Source: Ulva prolifera
Lineage: Eukaryota > Chlorophyta > Ulvophyceae > Ulvales > Ulvaceae
Length of the DNA stretch: 64,000 nucleotides
Direction of reading: 5' to 3'
Assembly: GCA_023078555.1 (NCBI GenBank)
Contig: CM041200.1
Location: 6,053,361-6,117,360 of the forward strand
Position numbers and translations under genes: made by a program. The notes beneath the pieces were generated by a model. It had not been told where the DNA came from, ran no database searches, and saw nothing but the letters and a program-made list of their open reading frames with translations. This document shows, one piece after another, positions 23,575-34,129 of this stretch; the first letter of the stretch is position 1, and each line of letters opens with the position of its first letter.

Positions 23575-23894
23575 TTATCAGTGCAGTCAGCACGGTCGCA
23601 CTCGAACGCCCGTTGACGGGCGCATCGTGAAATTCTCGAGATCAAGGTCAATTTCGGAGACGTAGAACTCAGGCAAATATGCTGTAGCACGTGCATCATA
23701 GCTAGGCACCGCGGGAACAGCGCATCGTACACGCAAGCCACAGTCCACAGTGGTCAGGCATGCGGAGGTATCGGGCTATGCGGCGTTGCACATGCATCTG
23801 CTGCACCGCATATCTCGGAGATATGCGGATGTCTAGATCTTGACATGGTGATCGCGACAGTTGGGCGCCGCCAGCCTGAGCCCTCAGAGGAGGA

Positions 23895-23925
23895 GGGGGG
23901 GGGGGGGGGGGGGGGAGGGTGCACG
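23895..23925. repeat. Homopolymer run of 31 G
   Basis: Uninterrupted G tract followed by agggtg. Its length in the assembly is likely to be imprecise. Confidence 0.85.
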
Positions 23926-26152
23926 TGTTCATGATCAAGATCAGCCCTTAGGGGCTGGCGGTCAGGTGGCCCAGCCAGCCGGGCAGACTCATGTTGGGCC
24001 CAACATGGGGCCCGGGCCGCCTGCGTGGGTAATCGTGTCTGGGCAGTAATGGTCCAATGGCAGTAATATGAATGGGCCGGGGACTCACGTGTTTCTGGGT
24101 GTATCTCATGCCTGGGTGTGTTACAGGCCTACGGTCGCAGGGTACTGAGTACGCACTCAGGGTACCTGATGGTACTGGTAGCACCGCCGGCGGCAGGCGC
24201 CGGATGCTGCCACACGATCAACTCATCATCCTCAAACTCATCAAACAGTGTGGACTCCACACGTGTGGGTGTGCAGGGAGGCATGCAGCCTGAGGGGGCA
24301 GGGGTTCACAATGTTGGAGAGGGGATCCTAGGAGCTCGAGGGCCCGGGGTGGGGTCGGTGTGTGTGAGCGCTCTGGAATCTGCTGTTGCCGGGCAATTTG
24401 CTGTGCTAGGTGTGCGCACGTGCGGGGAGTGGCCGAGTGCTCATTCTGTGCGGGATGCCATCATGATGCAGTGCTGGATGTAACTCGGGTGCGATGAACG
24501 GTTGGTAAACCTGAATCTGACTCGGAGCTGCTCGCCTTAAAGAGGACAAATTTCGTCGTCCGCTGTCACAGCGGAGTGAACAGGCACGGATGAGCACAAC
24601 GACGGCATGTCTTCCGTAATGCAACACATGCACTACCCCACGCGCCTAGGAGCTGAAAGTGCTTTGGACGCGTCTGTAGACATGGGAGTGTCGAGCGGCA
24701 CCACAGGTCGCGAACTTCAGGCCGTCGAACGATGAGTCACGTGAAGAACGATGAGTCATGTGAAGTAGAAGATAGGGACCGGCCAACATCCATTGAAGCA
24801 GCATGCAGCCAGAGGCCTCTGGCCAAGGCTAAGCGACCTCGATCGAGTAGAATGATTCTACACTGCGACACAGTGCTGATGGTAGTCGCTGGTGAGAATG
24901 CTTTGGGGTTCGCGCTGGAAGATTCTTCCAGGCCCCGGGCGGGCGCCGCCATGTGCAAGTTGACTACAAGTTAGTCATCCAGGCTGATGCCTTTCACCAC
25001 CTTTTAATCTGCACATGGCCGCTGTGAAATAATATAGCGGACTACCATCTGGCTGTTCGCCTGATCTACCGGACATCCGTGCCGTGCACGTCTTATGGTT
25101 GTGTCATTTGCTGTTTTGCAGGCCGTCTTTGCATGGACTTTCGTCTGTACCCGGCCCTCTGCCGGGTCCTCCTGCCGAGAACGCACTAGGTGAGGGGGGG
25201 TGGGTGCGATTCTCTGTTATTGTTGAAAGTCTATGCAGCAGTCAAACTACAACAGATGGATGATTCATCTGTTTGTGTTTGCTTAATCATCTGTGCGATG
25301 CTGGCACATTGTGCCGCATACGAGGTGCAGTTTGCCTGCTGTATTGTCTCTTTATCTCGGTTGCCAGTGTTCCACTGGTTGTCAGGCCAAATGGAGAAAT
25401 GTGCAGCTCGAGGCATAGGAGCATGCGTGCGCTGCATATATATATGCATGTGTATGCATGCCCCAGGCCGACATGTATACATCGACGCTGCTGCCATACC
25501 GGCTGCAGGCATGCACCACGCACATCAACTTCATGAGTGCCATAAGGGAATTTATTCAGTTATCTATCGATCGCGATTGACTAGCTGTCATCCTCACATC
25601 ACGGCCAGTGATTGCATGCATGGCTCACTGCAGTGGCCTGCTAGCTAGCAGGTGCAGGACAAGCTTAAGCATATTGGTCTCACACCATTGTAATCAGCTG
25701 CAGATCTAGTGGGATGACATGGTTTGGGTGGTTCAAAGGGACAGCAGGCCGACGCCGGACAACAGGCATGATTACGCGGCTCCGGGAGCTTGACTGGTCG
25801 GGCGAGGTGGCCTTGATGTGCATGTTTGGCAGGGGGGGAGGGGGGTCATGATCAGGGTGAGATGGGGCTGGCGCATTGTGCACGTGGATGCGGGAGGGGG
25901 TCTGAGGCGCTGGGGCCCAAGACCATTGGTGAATTTGAGGCAATTCAACGTGGCAACTGACTAGCATGACAATCAGCGCTGTGATGTACAGAGCAAGGTG
26001 GCCACTGGCCATGCTCGCGTTGCATGCGCCCGTGGACAGCGTGCTTGTGCACAAGCATTATCAAGTATATTACTTGTAATATATTGCCGGCGGCTGCAGC
26101 CATGTGCATGGGCTGCGACAGACTCGGAAGCATCGGGGTACAGCTACATACG

Positions 26153-26200
26153 CACACTTGCAGCACGTATGGCGGCCACACTTGCAGCACGTATGGCGGC
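26153..26200. repeat. Exact 24-bp tandem duplication
   Basis: Two identical head-to-tail copies, 26153-26176 and 26177-26200. Confidence 0.85.
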
Positions 26201-27550
26201 GGCCTGGGGCTGATTGCAATTGATAGCAATTGCTGCCGAGGCCACGGACTGCCCCCCAGCTCCTCGGTGTTCCACCGCCATTTGCATGCCCCCAGGGTCA
26301 GCAGAGTACGTCTAGCGTACCAATGCCCTGGGACAGCGCTGGAGAGGCTGGGGGGTACACTGCTGCTGCTCCCGCTGAGCGCTCAGTCTCGGTTCGATCT
26401 TCTCGGTGTCCATCACCGCCTGCAGCTGACACTGTGTTGATAGACCTCATGCAAACGAGTTGCTCTACATGATCAGCTGTGCATATCATCAGATGCCCGT
26501 GGGCTGTGCATCCTCGTGCAAGTCCCCCCGTAACGGTCAGCGTAAAACATGTCAGGCCTGTGGGTTGCCCCTCTGGCTTCCTGGCCGTCATGTCACAGCC
26601 ACAGCGCTAGCATGCCTGCCCAGCTGCACCTGCACAGGCTCACTCGCCCTTGCCTAACAGCCCGAACAATGCTCATGGAGCTTGCAGCACTTGAAATTCC
26701 TGAACCAACGTATGGCTTGATCCGCTCCCTGGCCACGACGTTTGGCTTGTGCACAGCGGTATCAGGCCTAGGGATGCCCAGCCGTGCAAGCACTCCGGGT
26801 ATCCCCCTTGACAAACAAGCTCCCCAACTCCACCCGTCTGTGCAACACGTCACCAGGGCCCTTCCTACATGTCACGGAAAGCCGCAGAACCTGCCGCGCG
26901 CCTGCGCTGCTCACACCGCCGCCGCCGCCGCGACCGCCTCGGCGAAGGGTGCTGCCACCGCCCTCGCTGCTTGCACCTCCACTGCTGTTGCCTCTTCCAC
27001 CGCCACCACAAGCTCCGCTTGGCCCGCAATCCTCAGGTGCCCCTTGCACGTCGCGACGTGCAAGGGTCCAGTGGTAGAGCGGTCTTATCACTGGACTATC
27101 ACACCCTGTCCTGTTCTGTGTTGAGCATACTGTGGTGTACAGTGACATGTCACGTGTGGCGCAGTGCGATCAAAGCTGCTTGCTTTTGTCGCTCTCCATG
27201 TGTGCCTCGAGGCCTGCTGCTAGGCCGTGGCACATGCTGACTGTAGTCTCTCCTCGTTTTTACACCTGCCATTCATACACCACAGACCTGGGCCACCCAC
27301 ACATAGGTGGCCTGTTAAAAAGTACTTGCTCCATTGCAGCACCTCTGCATGAACAGACTCCATGCAACACTACAGCCCCCATTCCAGCGGACCGAGGACA
27401 TAAAGAACATGAGAGATGCTGACTTTCTCAGGTGAAGGCCTGCGGCTCAACCCTCTTCGTCCCTTGTGGCATTGTCAAAACGTCACGGCACACGATCACC
27501 TGGTCGGATGACAGAATTGATTGAAACGATTATTTCAAAATCGAAGTTCA

Positions 27551-28679
27551 ACGGCCTGTGAGAGTGAAGGTCTCCTGGCAGAACACGAAACCGGCGCGGC
27601 TCGAGGTGCTGGTGCAGTTGCCCTGCACGTTCCTCCGTCCAGTTTGAAAGCTGTATGTTTGATTCCACCGAGCGATGTGGAGGGTCCATGTACTTTCTGG
27701 GCTCGCAAGCAGACGTGGAGCAGGCCCCTTGCTTTGATCTGTAAAGGAACTGGGCCTGCTGTGGGTGCCACGGTCATGACAACGGACATTTGATTGCTTT
27801 GTGCGAATAGCAATTCTGACTGAATTTGTGCATGCCCTTGTTTTGTTCACTCAAACGCACATGAATGTACTCGTTTGCACCTCGTTCTCTGCAAGCATTT
27901 AGTGAGTGACGGCAGCAATGGCGTGTGTGCATACGGCAGCGCTTGATGCAGAGTGTCCCGGACGCATGGAGATGCAGCGAACAGCGCAGCACATCCCAGG
28001 GAGCAATACAAACATTCAGAGCAACAGACCACCGCAAGACATAGAGCCGATCCGAAATCTGAGACACAACGATGCACCCAGCCAAAGCTGCACGTGTACA
28101 AAGCAAGCATCCGTCCACCGTGGCCAGACTGGGAAATGCAAGGCACACACATAGCCGCAGCGACCTGTGCACACTGTTGATACTGCTACCGAGCATTTGC
28201 ATGATGTTCGTAGGAGTCAATTTTTCACCGATCACTCTTGCACATGCATCCAGCAGTCCTAGCCACCAGCAAGCCACATGCCTCGCCACCACTCACGGGC
28301 ATCGCTGCAGTAACACTGACACACAATCCGGCCAAGCCTCATGCACACTCGCTTCTGTAAACTCTATGCGCTTGTGATGCACTCGCTGATGTCAGCAAAG
28401 TGATTCTAATGCATTGATACTGACGTTTACAGTTGCACGCGTGTCGTTCTCCGGAAAGCACCGCACCACTGCGCTGCCGATGACCGATGTCGAGTTCACC
28501 TCCGGCAATATGCCCAATTCGTACATCCACCCATTGTTTGGTAGTGATGTCGTGTCTGTGTCCCTTGTAGCAACGAACTCGAGGGGGACGTCACTGCCCG
28601 TACACAACGCGCCCTGCGCAGAAACAGGCTGCAGCCGCATGCACGAGAGGAGCGTGCAAGCCACGGCAAGCAGAAGCAT
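27551..28679 (-). pseudogene. Truncated copy of the Cys-rich GPI-type gene at 52.4-53.8 kb
   Basis: The minus strand from the ATG at 28679 codes the same signal peptide (MLLLAVACTLLSCMRLQPVS) and N-terminal domain (GWMYELGILPEVNSTSVIG) as the intact paralogue. Its reading frame diverges after NVSINA. The middle Cys-rich part is present but carries small indels. The second barrel half stops at CQETFTLTGR, where the duplication ends, so the last about 100 codons and the C-terminal hydrophobic tail are missing. It is not expected to make the full protein. The first exon remains open. Confidence 0.65.
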
Positions 28680-28971
28680 GGCCGATTTTGCAGTCACACA
28701 GGGGTATCCAGCGGCGACAGCCTCGTTCGCCGGCGCTTGCGCTCCTGCAGCAGGTCGACGCCGTGGCGATCGCCACGACAGAGGCGACAAGGCGACAACC
28801 GCGACAAGGCGACAACTGTAGATCTGCAGCGGTGCTATCGGACTTGACTGTCTAGCTTGTTGTAGTGATCCAGTGTGATCGAATTACATTCAATATGTCC
28901 ACCTTGGGCTCACTCGTACAGTCTTGTCTTATGCTCACTGGCTTGCTGGTTGAAAATCGGTCCTTTGGCAC

Positions 28972-30396
28972 AGGGGGTCAACCACTCCCGCTACATGGTG
29001 GGCCCACCTACGGCTCGCAAGATCGGCTGCGATTTTGGCCGCTTGGGGAAGACTCTGGCTATTGTCTATGTTGAATGGGCATTCGTAGTGTGTCATCTCA
29101 CTCGTGAGGGGAAAATGGCCCATTATCGTCGATATAGCTCATCTGGCTGGGGAAAATCGGCCTGTCGCGACGCTGGCTCCCCAAACGCCCCAGACGGTCG
29201 GTCGCCTCCCCAAACCTCCCCAAACGTTCGCAGGTGTCTCCAAACGCCTTTAATATGAGCTCTTTAAAGCTCTTGTTGGTGATCGCAAGGCTGTATGTGC
29301 ATGTTTTTCGTCTGTGAGGCTTCATGAAGCTGTGTACGGCTGAGTTTCCTGGAGGCTGGCCACATAGGTGACGCACGGTATGCAATTTGAGTCGTATTAA
29401 TCCCTCTGATAATGCTGGACAGGTCCGAATCTCTGGATATCCGGACAAGGCGTCCTACCTGCGATCTGTGTGTAGCATGGGATAGTGGCTCAAACTGAAT
29501 TATTCACGAGATATCAAAGCTTCACTGCGTGATCCTGATTGATCGTCACTCTCGTAGAACGTTTGATATCGGCATGGGGCGCATGAGTATCTTGATTCCT
29601 GTGACAGGCCTGAGAGGCCCTTGTGATGGAGCATGATCCGGAGCTTTGCAGTCCACCTGCTAGGTGTGTACTTCTCAACGAAGCCGTCAGCGTGGGTATG
29701 CATAGGTCATCTTTTGCGTAGTGTCACTGGAGACGTGTTAAGTTACTCTGGCCTGCTGTGATCATGCCTCGCCATTGTACACTAATGAATCATTTCAATA
29801 GAGCGGTGGATGCTGGATAAACGGTGGATACATCATTGATGTGCATTTTTGGTATCATTAGAGTGACCTGCTGTGAACTAAGGTGTAAATGTGACGGTGC
29901 ATTACAAAACATGGGCATTCCCCATTGCACATAAATTTGAGGCAGGGTCCTTCAACACGCAATATTCAACACGCAATATTCAACACACAATATGCTGCCA
30001 TTCAATGCTGACATGTCGCCTGACCAGTGCGTGAGCGCCCCGCCATGTCGGCCCGTTCAGCTAGCGCGCCGTTGAATACTTGCCGAATGCTACCCACAAA
30101 TGTGACAGAAGCAATATGTCATAACCCGGTGAGTATTATATCATATTTTGAGTGTGCTGTGTGTTCTCGATGCAATGGCACACGTTTGGGCATGAACGAG
30201 CGTCGTTTGGGGGAAAGCGCGGTAAATCGACAAAACCCGGGTTTGCGATGGGGAGACTCCCCAAACGCGAGATGACACACTACGAATGCCCATTCAACAT
30301 AGACAATAGCCAAAGTTTCCCCCAAACAGTCAAAATCGTAGCCGAACTTGCGCGCCGTAGGTGGGCACACCATGTAGCGGGAGTGGTTGACCCCCT
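28972..30396. mobile_element. Foldback DNA transposon 1, non-autonomous, 8-bp target duplication (hAT-like)
   Basis: It begins AGGGGGTCAACCACTCCCGC and ends with the exact reverse complement of that sequence. Similarity of the two ends goes on for well over 100 bases (both contain GGCTATTGTCTATGTTGAAT), and CCCCAAA-rich subterminal stretches follow. It is flanked by identical 8-bp duplications TTTGGCAC at 28964-28971 and 30397-30404. The paralogous segment has a single TTTGGCAT at 54083-54090, the empty site. No transposase frame is present in its 1,425 bases. An exact 8-bp duplication fits hAT best; P and some Merlin-like elements also fit. A 14-bp motif ttcaacacgcaata is repeated three times at 29951-29992 inside it. 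Confidence 0.88.
29951..29992. repeat. Three-copy 14-bp tandem repeat inside transposon 1
   Basis: ttcaacacgcaata occurs twice exactly and once with one change. Confidence 0.85.
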
Positions 30397-30851
30397 TTTG
30401 GCACAATCGCGACCCAAGCATCCGACTTGCTTCTGGCGCCCCGGGCACAATAGCGGCACTGATATGGTCAGAATGTACTACGTGATCATCTGCAGCCAAC
30501 AAGCCAACACAACACTTGCAATGAGACGAGGTTTCTTGTCACGATCGGCAACACCCCACCGACACTACAGGTTTACACATCAGATGCCGGCGCTCAGCAC
30601 TTGAAACACGCGAAAAGAGCTTGTGGTGTGAATATATGAATGTGGTGTCTACAGCTTTTTGTGCCGTCCTGAGTGTAGTGTGCGGTCCGCCTGCACTGCA
30701 ACGTCCACCTGACATGTACACTCACGTAGACTCCATGGCCGTGAAGCGGACTGCGTAATGAGAGTGGAGAGTAACAGCCTGCGGCTCTGTGATCAGCTGT
30801 AGCTTCGCACCGAGAATTGTTGTCATGGGTCTCTCCTGTACAGGACATGTG

Positions 30852-32738
30852 AGGGGGTCATGCACTCCCGCTAAAGGGTGGGGCCAGTAAGGGCGCGCAA
30901 ATTCGACAGCGATTTTGAATGATTGGGCAAGCTTTTGACTATTGTTTACGTCTAATGCACAATCTGGGAGGTCTAACTCGTACGATTGGGGAAATCGGCC
31001 CGTATTCGCCGATCAGGCTTCTTGGGTTGGGGAGAATCGCCATTTGGGGAGCGCGGCTCCCCAATCCTCCCCGATCCTTCCCAATCGCACAGCCGCTTGC
31101 CCAATCCTTCCCAAAACATCTCTGTGTAGGCTATATTTGCATTTAGGAGCCCCTGGAGGGTCGCGCCTGTTTCTATGGCCCCGCCAGGTGCTCATGTGGT
31201 GACGTTTTGGTCTAAAGTCTGACCATCATGCCACTACGTCCCGGAACTCAATGTGTACACACTTATGTGATACCTATTGAAGGCATGAAATATGTACCTC
31301 AGTTCAGCATACATCCTCTCCCGTTGGAGCACGTCTCAGCTGACAGACAGCTGTGCATGATTTGTTGTCATTCACCATCGCATCACTCTGCTCATCCAGG
31401 TCAGAGCTCTTCAATCAATTTCAGCCACTTGTATTTAGAGCTATGAGTTACAATTCTGCGGACCGTATGATCGCAATGTAGCATCGCAATCACTGCCAAC
31501 GAGCAGCCTCGATGGCAACCATATACCATATCCGGCTGCATTAAGATACGATGCTGCCAATCGACATTGTCTGATATTAAAGGAAGAGTCGTCCGCGCCA
31601 TATGCACGTGTTGGGTGCTTGTAATCGAAGGTGTCACATTCGTTGAGCTGATGCCTCTTTGATAAGGCAGCTGCAATACACTGTAGCCCAGTGTGGATGT
31701 GCGCTGGTGTGGATTCGTGGCTGACTGAAGCGGGCTAGCAGATTGTCTAACCAGCTATCTCCTCGGTGTCGTGTGGACATCGATTGAAAAAAAAAGACGG
31801 TGGTTCAGAGCAGTTGCAATGTGAAGGCCTCCGTGCAGCTGGAGAGCTGGAAATAGTTCGCAGATCGTGCAGCTCATGAATCAATGCTTACTCCACTGAA
31901 TCCCTGGACTGCCCTGTGTAGTCTCATCGTTGTATAGTGGGAGGTGGTGAGTAGGCTCGGTGAGTCTCTTGCAACATGTGCATTTGCAGTACATGCACCA
32001 TATGTGTGCAGTCTTTCGCAAGGAGGCTACATGAAAGTGAACCATGTTTTAGCTGATAAGCCTCCGGCGTATCCGTGGAATGATTTTATGTGTCGCAGTT
32101 GTGTCGCGTTGCGAATGATCACCGCATTCTGCTCTCGCCGATGCGCAATTCATCAACCCAGTTTGCCAGCAGGCGCTACTGTCTGGCAAAACTGCAATAT
32201 GTTACCGCATGGTCCTATCGCAGATTAATCTGGCATTACCATTGCTGGTGCATGCGCGCGCAGGCACTTGGCACCTCACGGGATCACGTTGGTAACCTTT
32301 GTATGCCACACGCACATACATTCAGTACACTATAATTTAACAATTGACAGCCAGATAACCGCTAGCCGGCGATGGTCAGACAGGTTCACGGCAGCCCAAC
32401 GTCGTTACACATGGTGAGGTCACCCACGCACACAACGAAAATGTACCAGGTACCAACAGAAGCAACAAAATCGTGTGTTGTATGTTATTTTTGATGTTCT
32501 CCGTGCACTGGACACGATGCCGCGCGGTTGGGGAACAAATAAGCGCGATTGGGGAGAATCGGCCGTTCTCGCTGAAATGGGGCATCGCGTTGGGGAAGCT
32601 CCCCAACGCTGGGATCAACCTCCCAGAGTGCCCAAACAACATAGACAATACTCAAATGCTTCCCCAATTTGGCAAATTCGCTGTCGAATTTGCGCGCCCT
32701 TACTGGCCCCACCCTTTAGCGGGAGTGCATGACCCCCT
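30852..32738. mobile_element. Foldback DNA transposon 2, same family, 8-bp target duplication
   Basis: Starts AGGGGGTCATGCACTCCCGC and ends in its exact reverse complement. The outer 60 or so bases of both ends are identical and similarity continues to GGGAGGTC/GGGAGGTT. Identical 8-bp duplications GACATGTG flank it at 30844-30851 and 32739-32746. It shares its outer motif (AGGGGGTCA..CACTCCCGCTA) and the internal ATTGT(C/T)TA(T/C)GT block with transposon 1, so the two are members of one family. The 1,887 bases code no recognisable transposase; internal frames are short. It lies about 450 bases from transposon 1 in the same duplicated segment. Confidence 0.88.
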
Positions 32739-33165
32739 GACATGTGCCTCAAGCGAGGTGGCCGCACCCAGCTGCAGCACATGTGTTCAACACCCACAGG
32801 GGCACGCAGTCTCTGTCCCGAGACCTTCAAAATGGGTCAGCTTTGGTGTGTGCTGTGACCACCGGCCCCCGGAAAGTCTGTAGTGCAACCCATTGCAGGC
32901 AGTATTCGAATATGATCATCACCAATCGAGCACCCTTAACAACCTCACACCCAATCCCGGAAGGTGCCACTAGGCGACTAAGGTTGCCCCTAACCAGGGC
33001 CGGTGTGGCATCGCAGCAGGGCACTGTTTACATCTCTGAATTGCCACAGCCGAGCGGACGCTGTGGCCAAGGTCCGCACACTAGGTGACCAGGGCCGCAC
33101 AAGGACGCAACAGCGCCCACAGCGGGGAGTTCTACTATGGACGCGGCACCAGCGCCTTAGAGCGC

Positions 33166-34129
33166 ATCCTGGTCACCACAGAGCAACCCCAATAGCTTGT
33201 ACATACGGAAAGCTCGGTACGTTTTCCACGGGGACCAAGCTATGGGGCATCAGCCTCAGGGGCATCAGCCTGACAAGTACACGCGTGTGCACCAAGCCAG
33301 TCACCGATGTCGCGATATCACTCTGGGCATTGGCATCACCAGCTTGGAGGTTCTGCCATGCATATGCAGTGACGGCAAGCCACGTGACCTTGTTGTTTTG
33401 CACTTGCTTGCAATTGATTTGGCCTCTTGGTGCGTACAGCCTCCAACATGCTTGCATGTGTGTACAGATGTAAAGGAGCAGGACGCCGTTACTCTGCCCA
33501 GCCCAGGGGGCAGTGATGTGACCCGTATGGTACATCACCATCATGATTGCATGTCATGCTTGCCGCCATGGCGCCATGGTCAATGGGTGTCAGACTGCTG
33601 GTCGGCCGCCCGACAGCTGCAAACTCGGATCTATGATATAGTGCCATGGTCATTTGGCGACGATGGCTTGCTTGTGTGGATGGTGTGCGCAGTGGGTGGT
33701 CAGGACATCAGGGATGTTGAACTGCATGTGACAGTGCTGCGGTCGACGGCACTTAGTTTAAGCGCTTTGCACTTGTATGTTCGCCGTCCGCCGATTACGT
33801 CTGTCTGCATCCGAGCGCTAATGGCATCAACTTGGCAGAATTCTATACCAACCCCTTGTGCCAAGGTAAAAGCTAGCTAGCGCTTGCTTACACCATCAGC
33901 AACGGGCCGCTCAGGTGGGCCACTGTGCTGAGGCCTTTGCTCATGGCTGGTGTGAAGCTGTGCGCGGTCACGAGCATTTGTCACAACTTCAAGTTACACA
34001 TACAACAGGGCGGTATGTACACTTGATCGTACGTGTTAAAACGTTGTATACCCCGCAACGTTGATCTCGATGCATCACGGTCAGCGCACACAGCAGTATT
34101 TGGATGTCCAGGAGAGACCGAGAGTTCAT
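33166..34129. other. About 1 kb without a supportable gene
   Basis: A 227-codon plus-strand frame at 33197-33880 is open, but has no recognisable domain, no codon bias and no ATG near its 5' end. A TTACA (minus-strand TGTAA) at 33994-33998 is the likely polyadenylation signal of the channel gene ending at 34130. Confidence 0.45.
33994..33998 (-). terminator. TGTAA polyadenylation signal of the MscS-like gene
   Basis: TTACA on the plus strand, 130 bases beyond the stop codon of the channel gene. Confidence 0.5.

Larger units (their letters stand above)
23575..27550. other. 4 kb of repeat-rich DNA without a supportable gene
   Basis: Holds a run of 31 G at 23895-23925, a direct repeat gaacgatgagtca(c/t)gtgaa at 24727-24764, and a 24-base exact tandem duplication (cacacttgcagcacgtatgg plus cggc) at 26153-26200. 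At 26880-27050 a Gly/Ser-coding (minus) or Ala/Ser/Thr-coding (plus) low-complexity frame occurs on both strands, so neither is trusted. At 27070-27110 an inverted repeat gtccagtg/cactggac is present. Confidence 0.4.
27551..33165. repeat. Segmental duplication, copy A (interrupted by two transposons)
   Basis: Matches 52701-54915 in direct orientation, at high identity by eye. Without the two insertions at 28972-30396 and 30852-32738, the segment would be about 2.3 kb, close to the length of copy B. It carries a truncated copy of the Cys-rich gene at its left side. The left boundary is sharp: after acggcctgtgagagtgaagg the sequences part company. The right boundary is near 33165. Confidence 0.85.

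Noticed and set aside
27060..27115. tRNA-like sequence ggtccagtggtagagcggtc
   Set aside because: It recalls a D-arm but there is no anticodon arm, no T-arm GGTTCGA box and no acceptor stem; the hairpin gtccagtg/cactggac explains it better.
33197..33880. 227-codon plus-strand frame
   Set aside because: No ATG near the start, no codon bias, no recognised domain.
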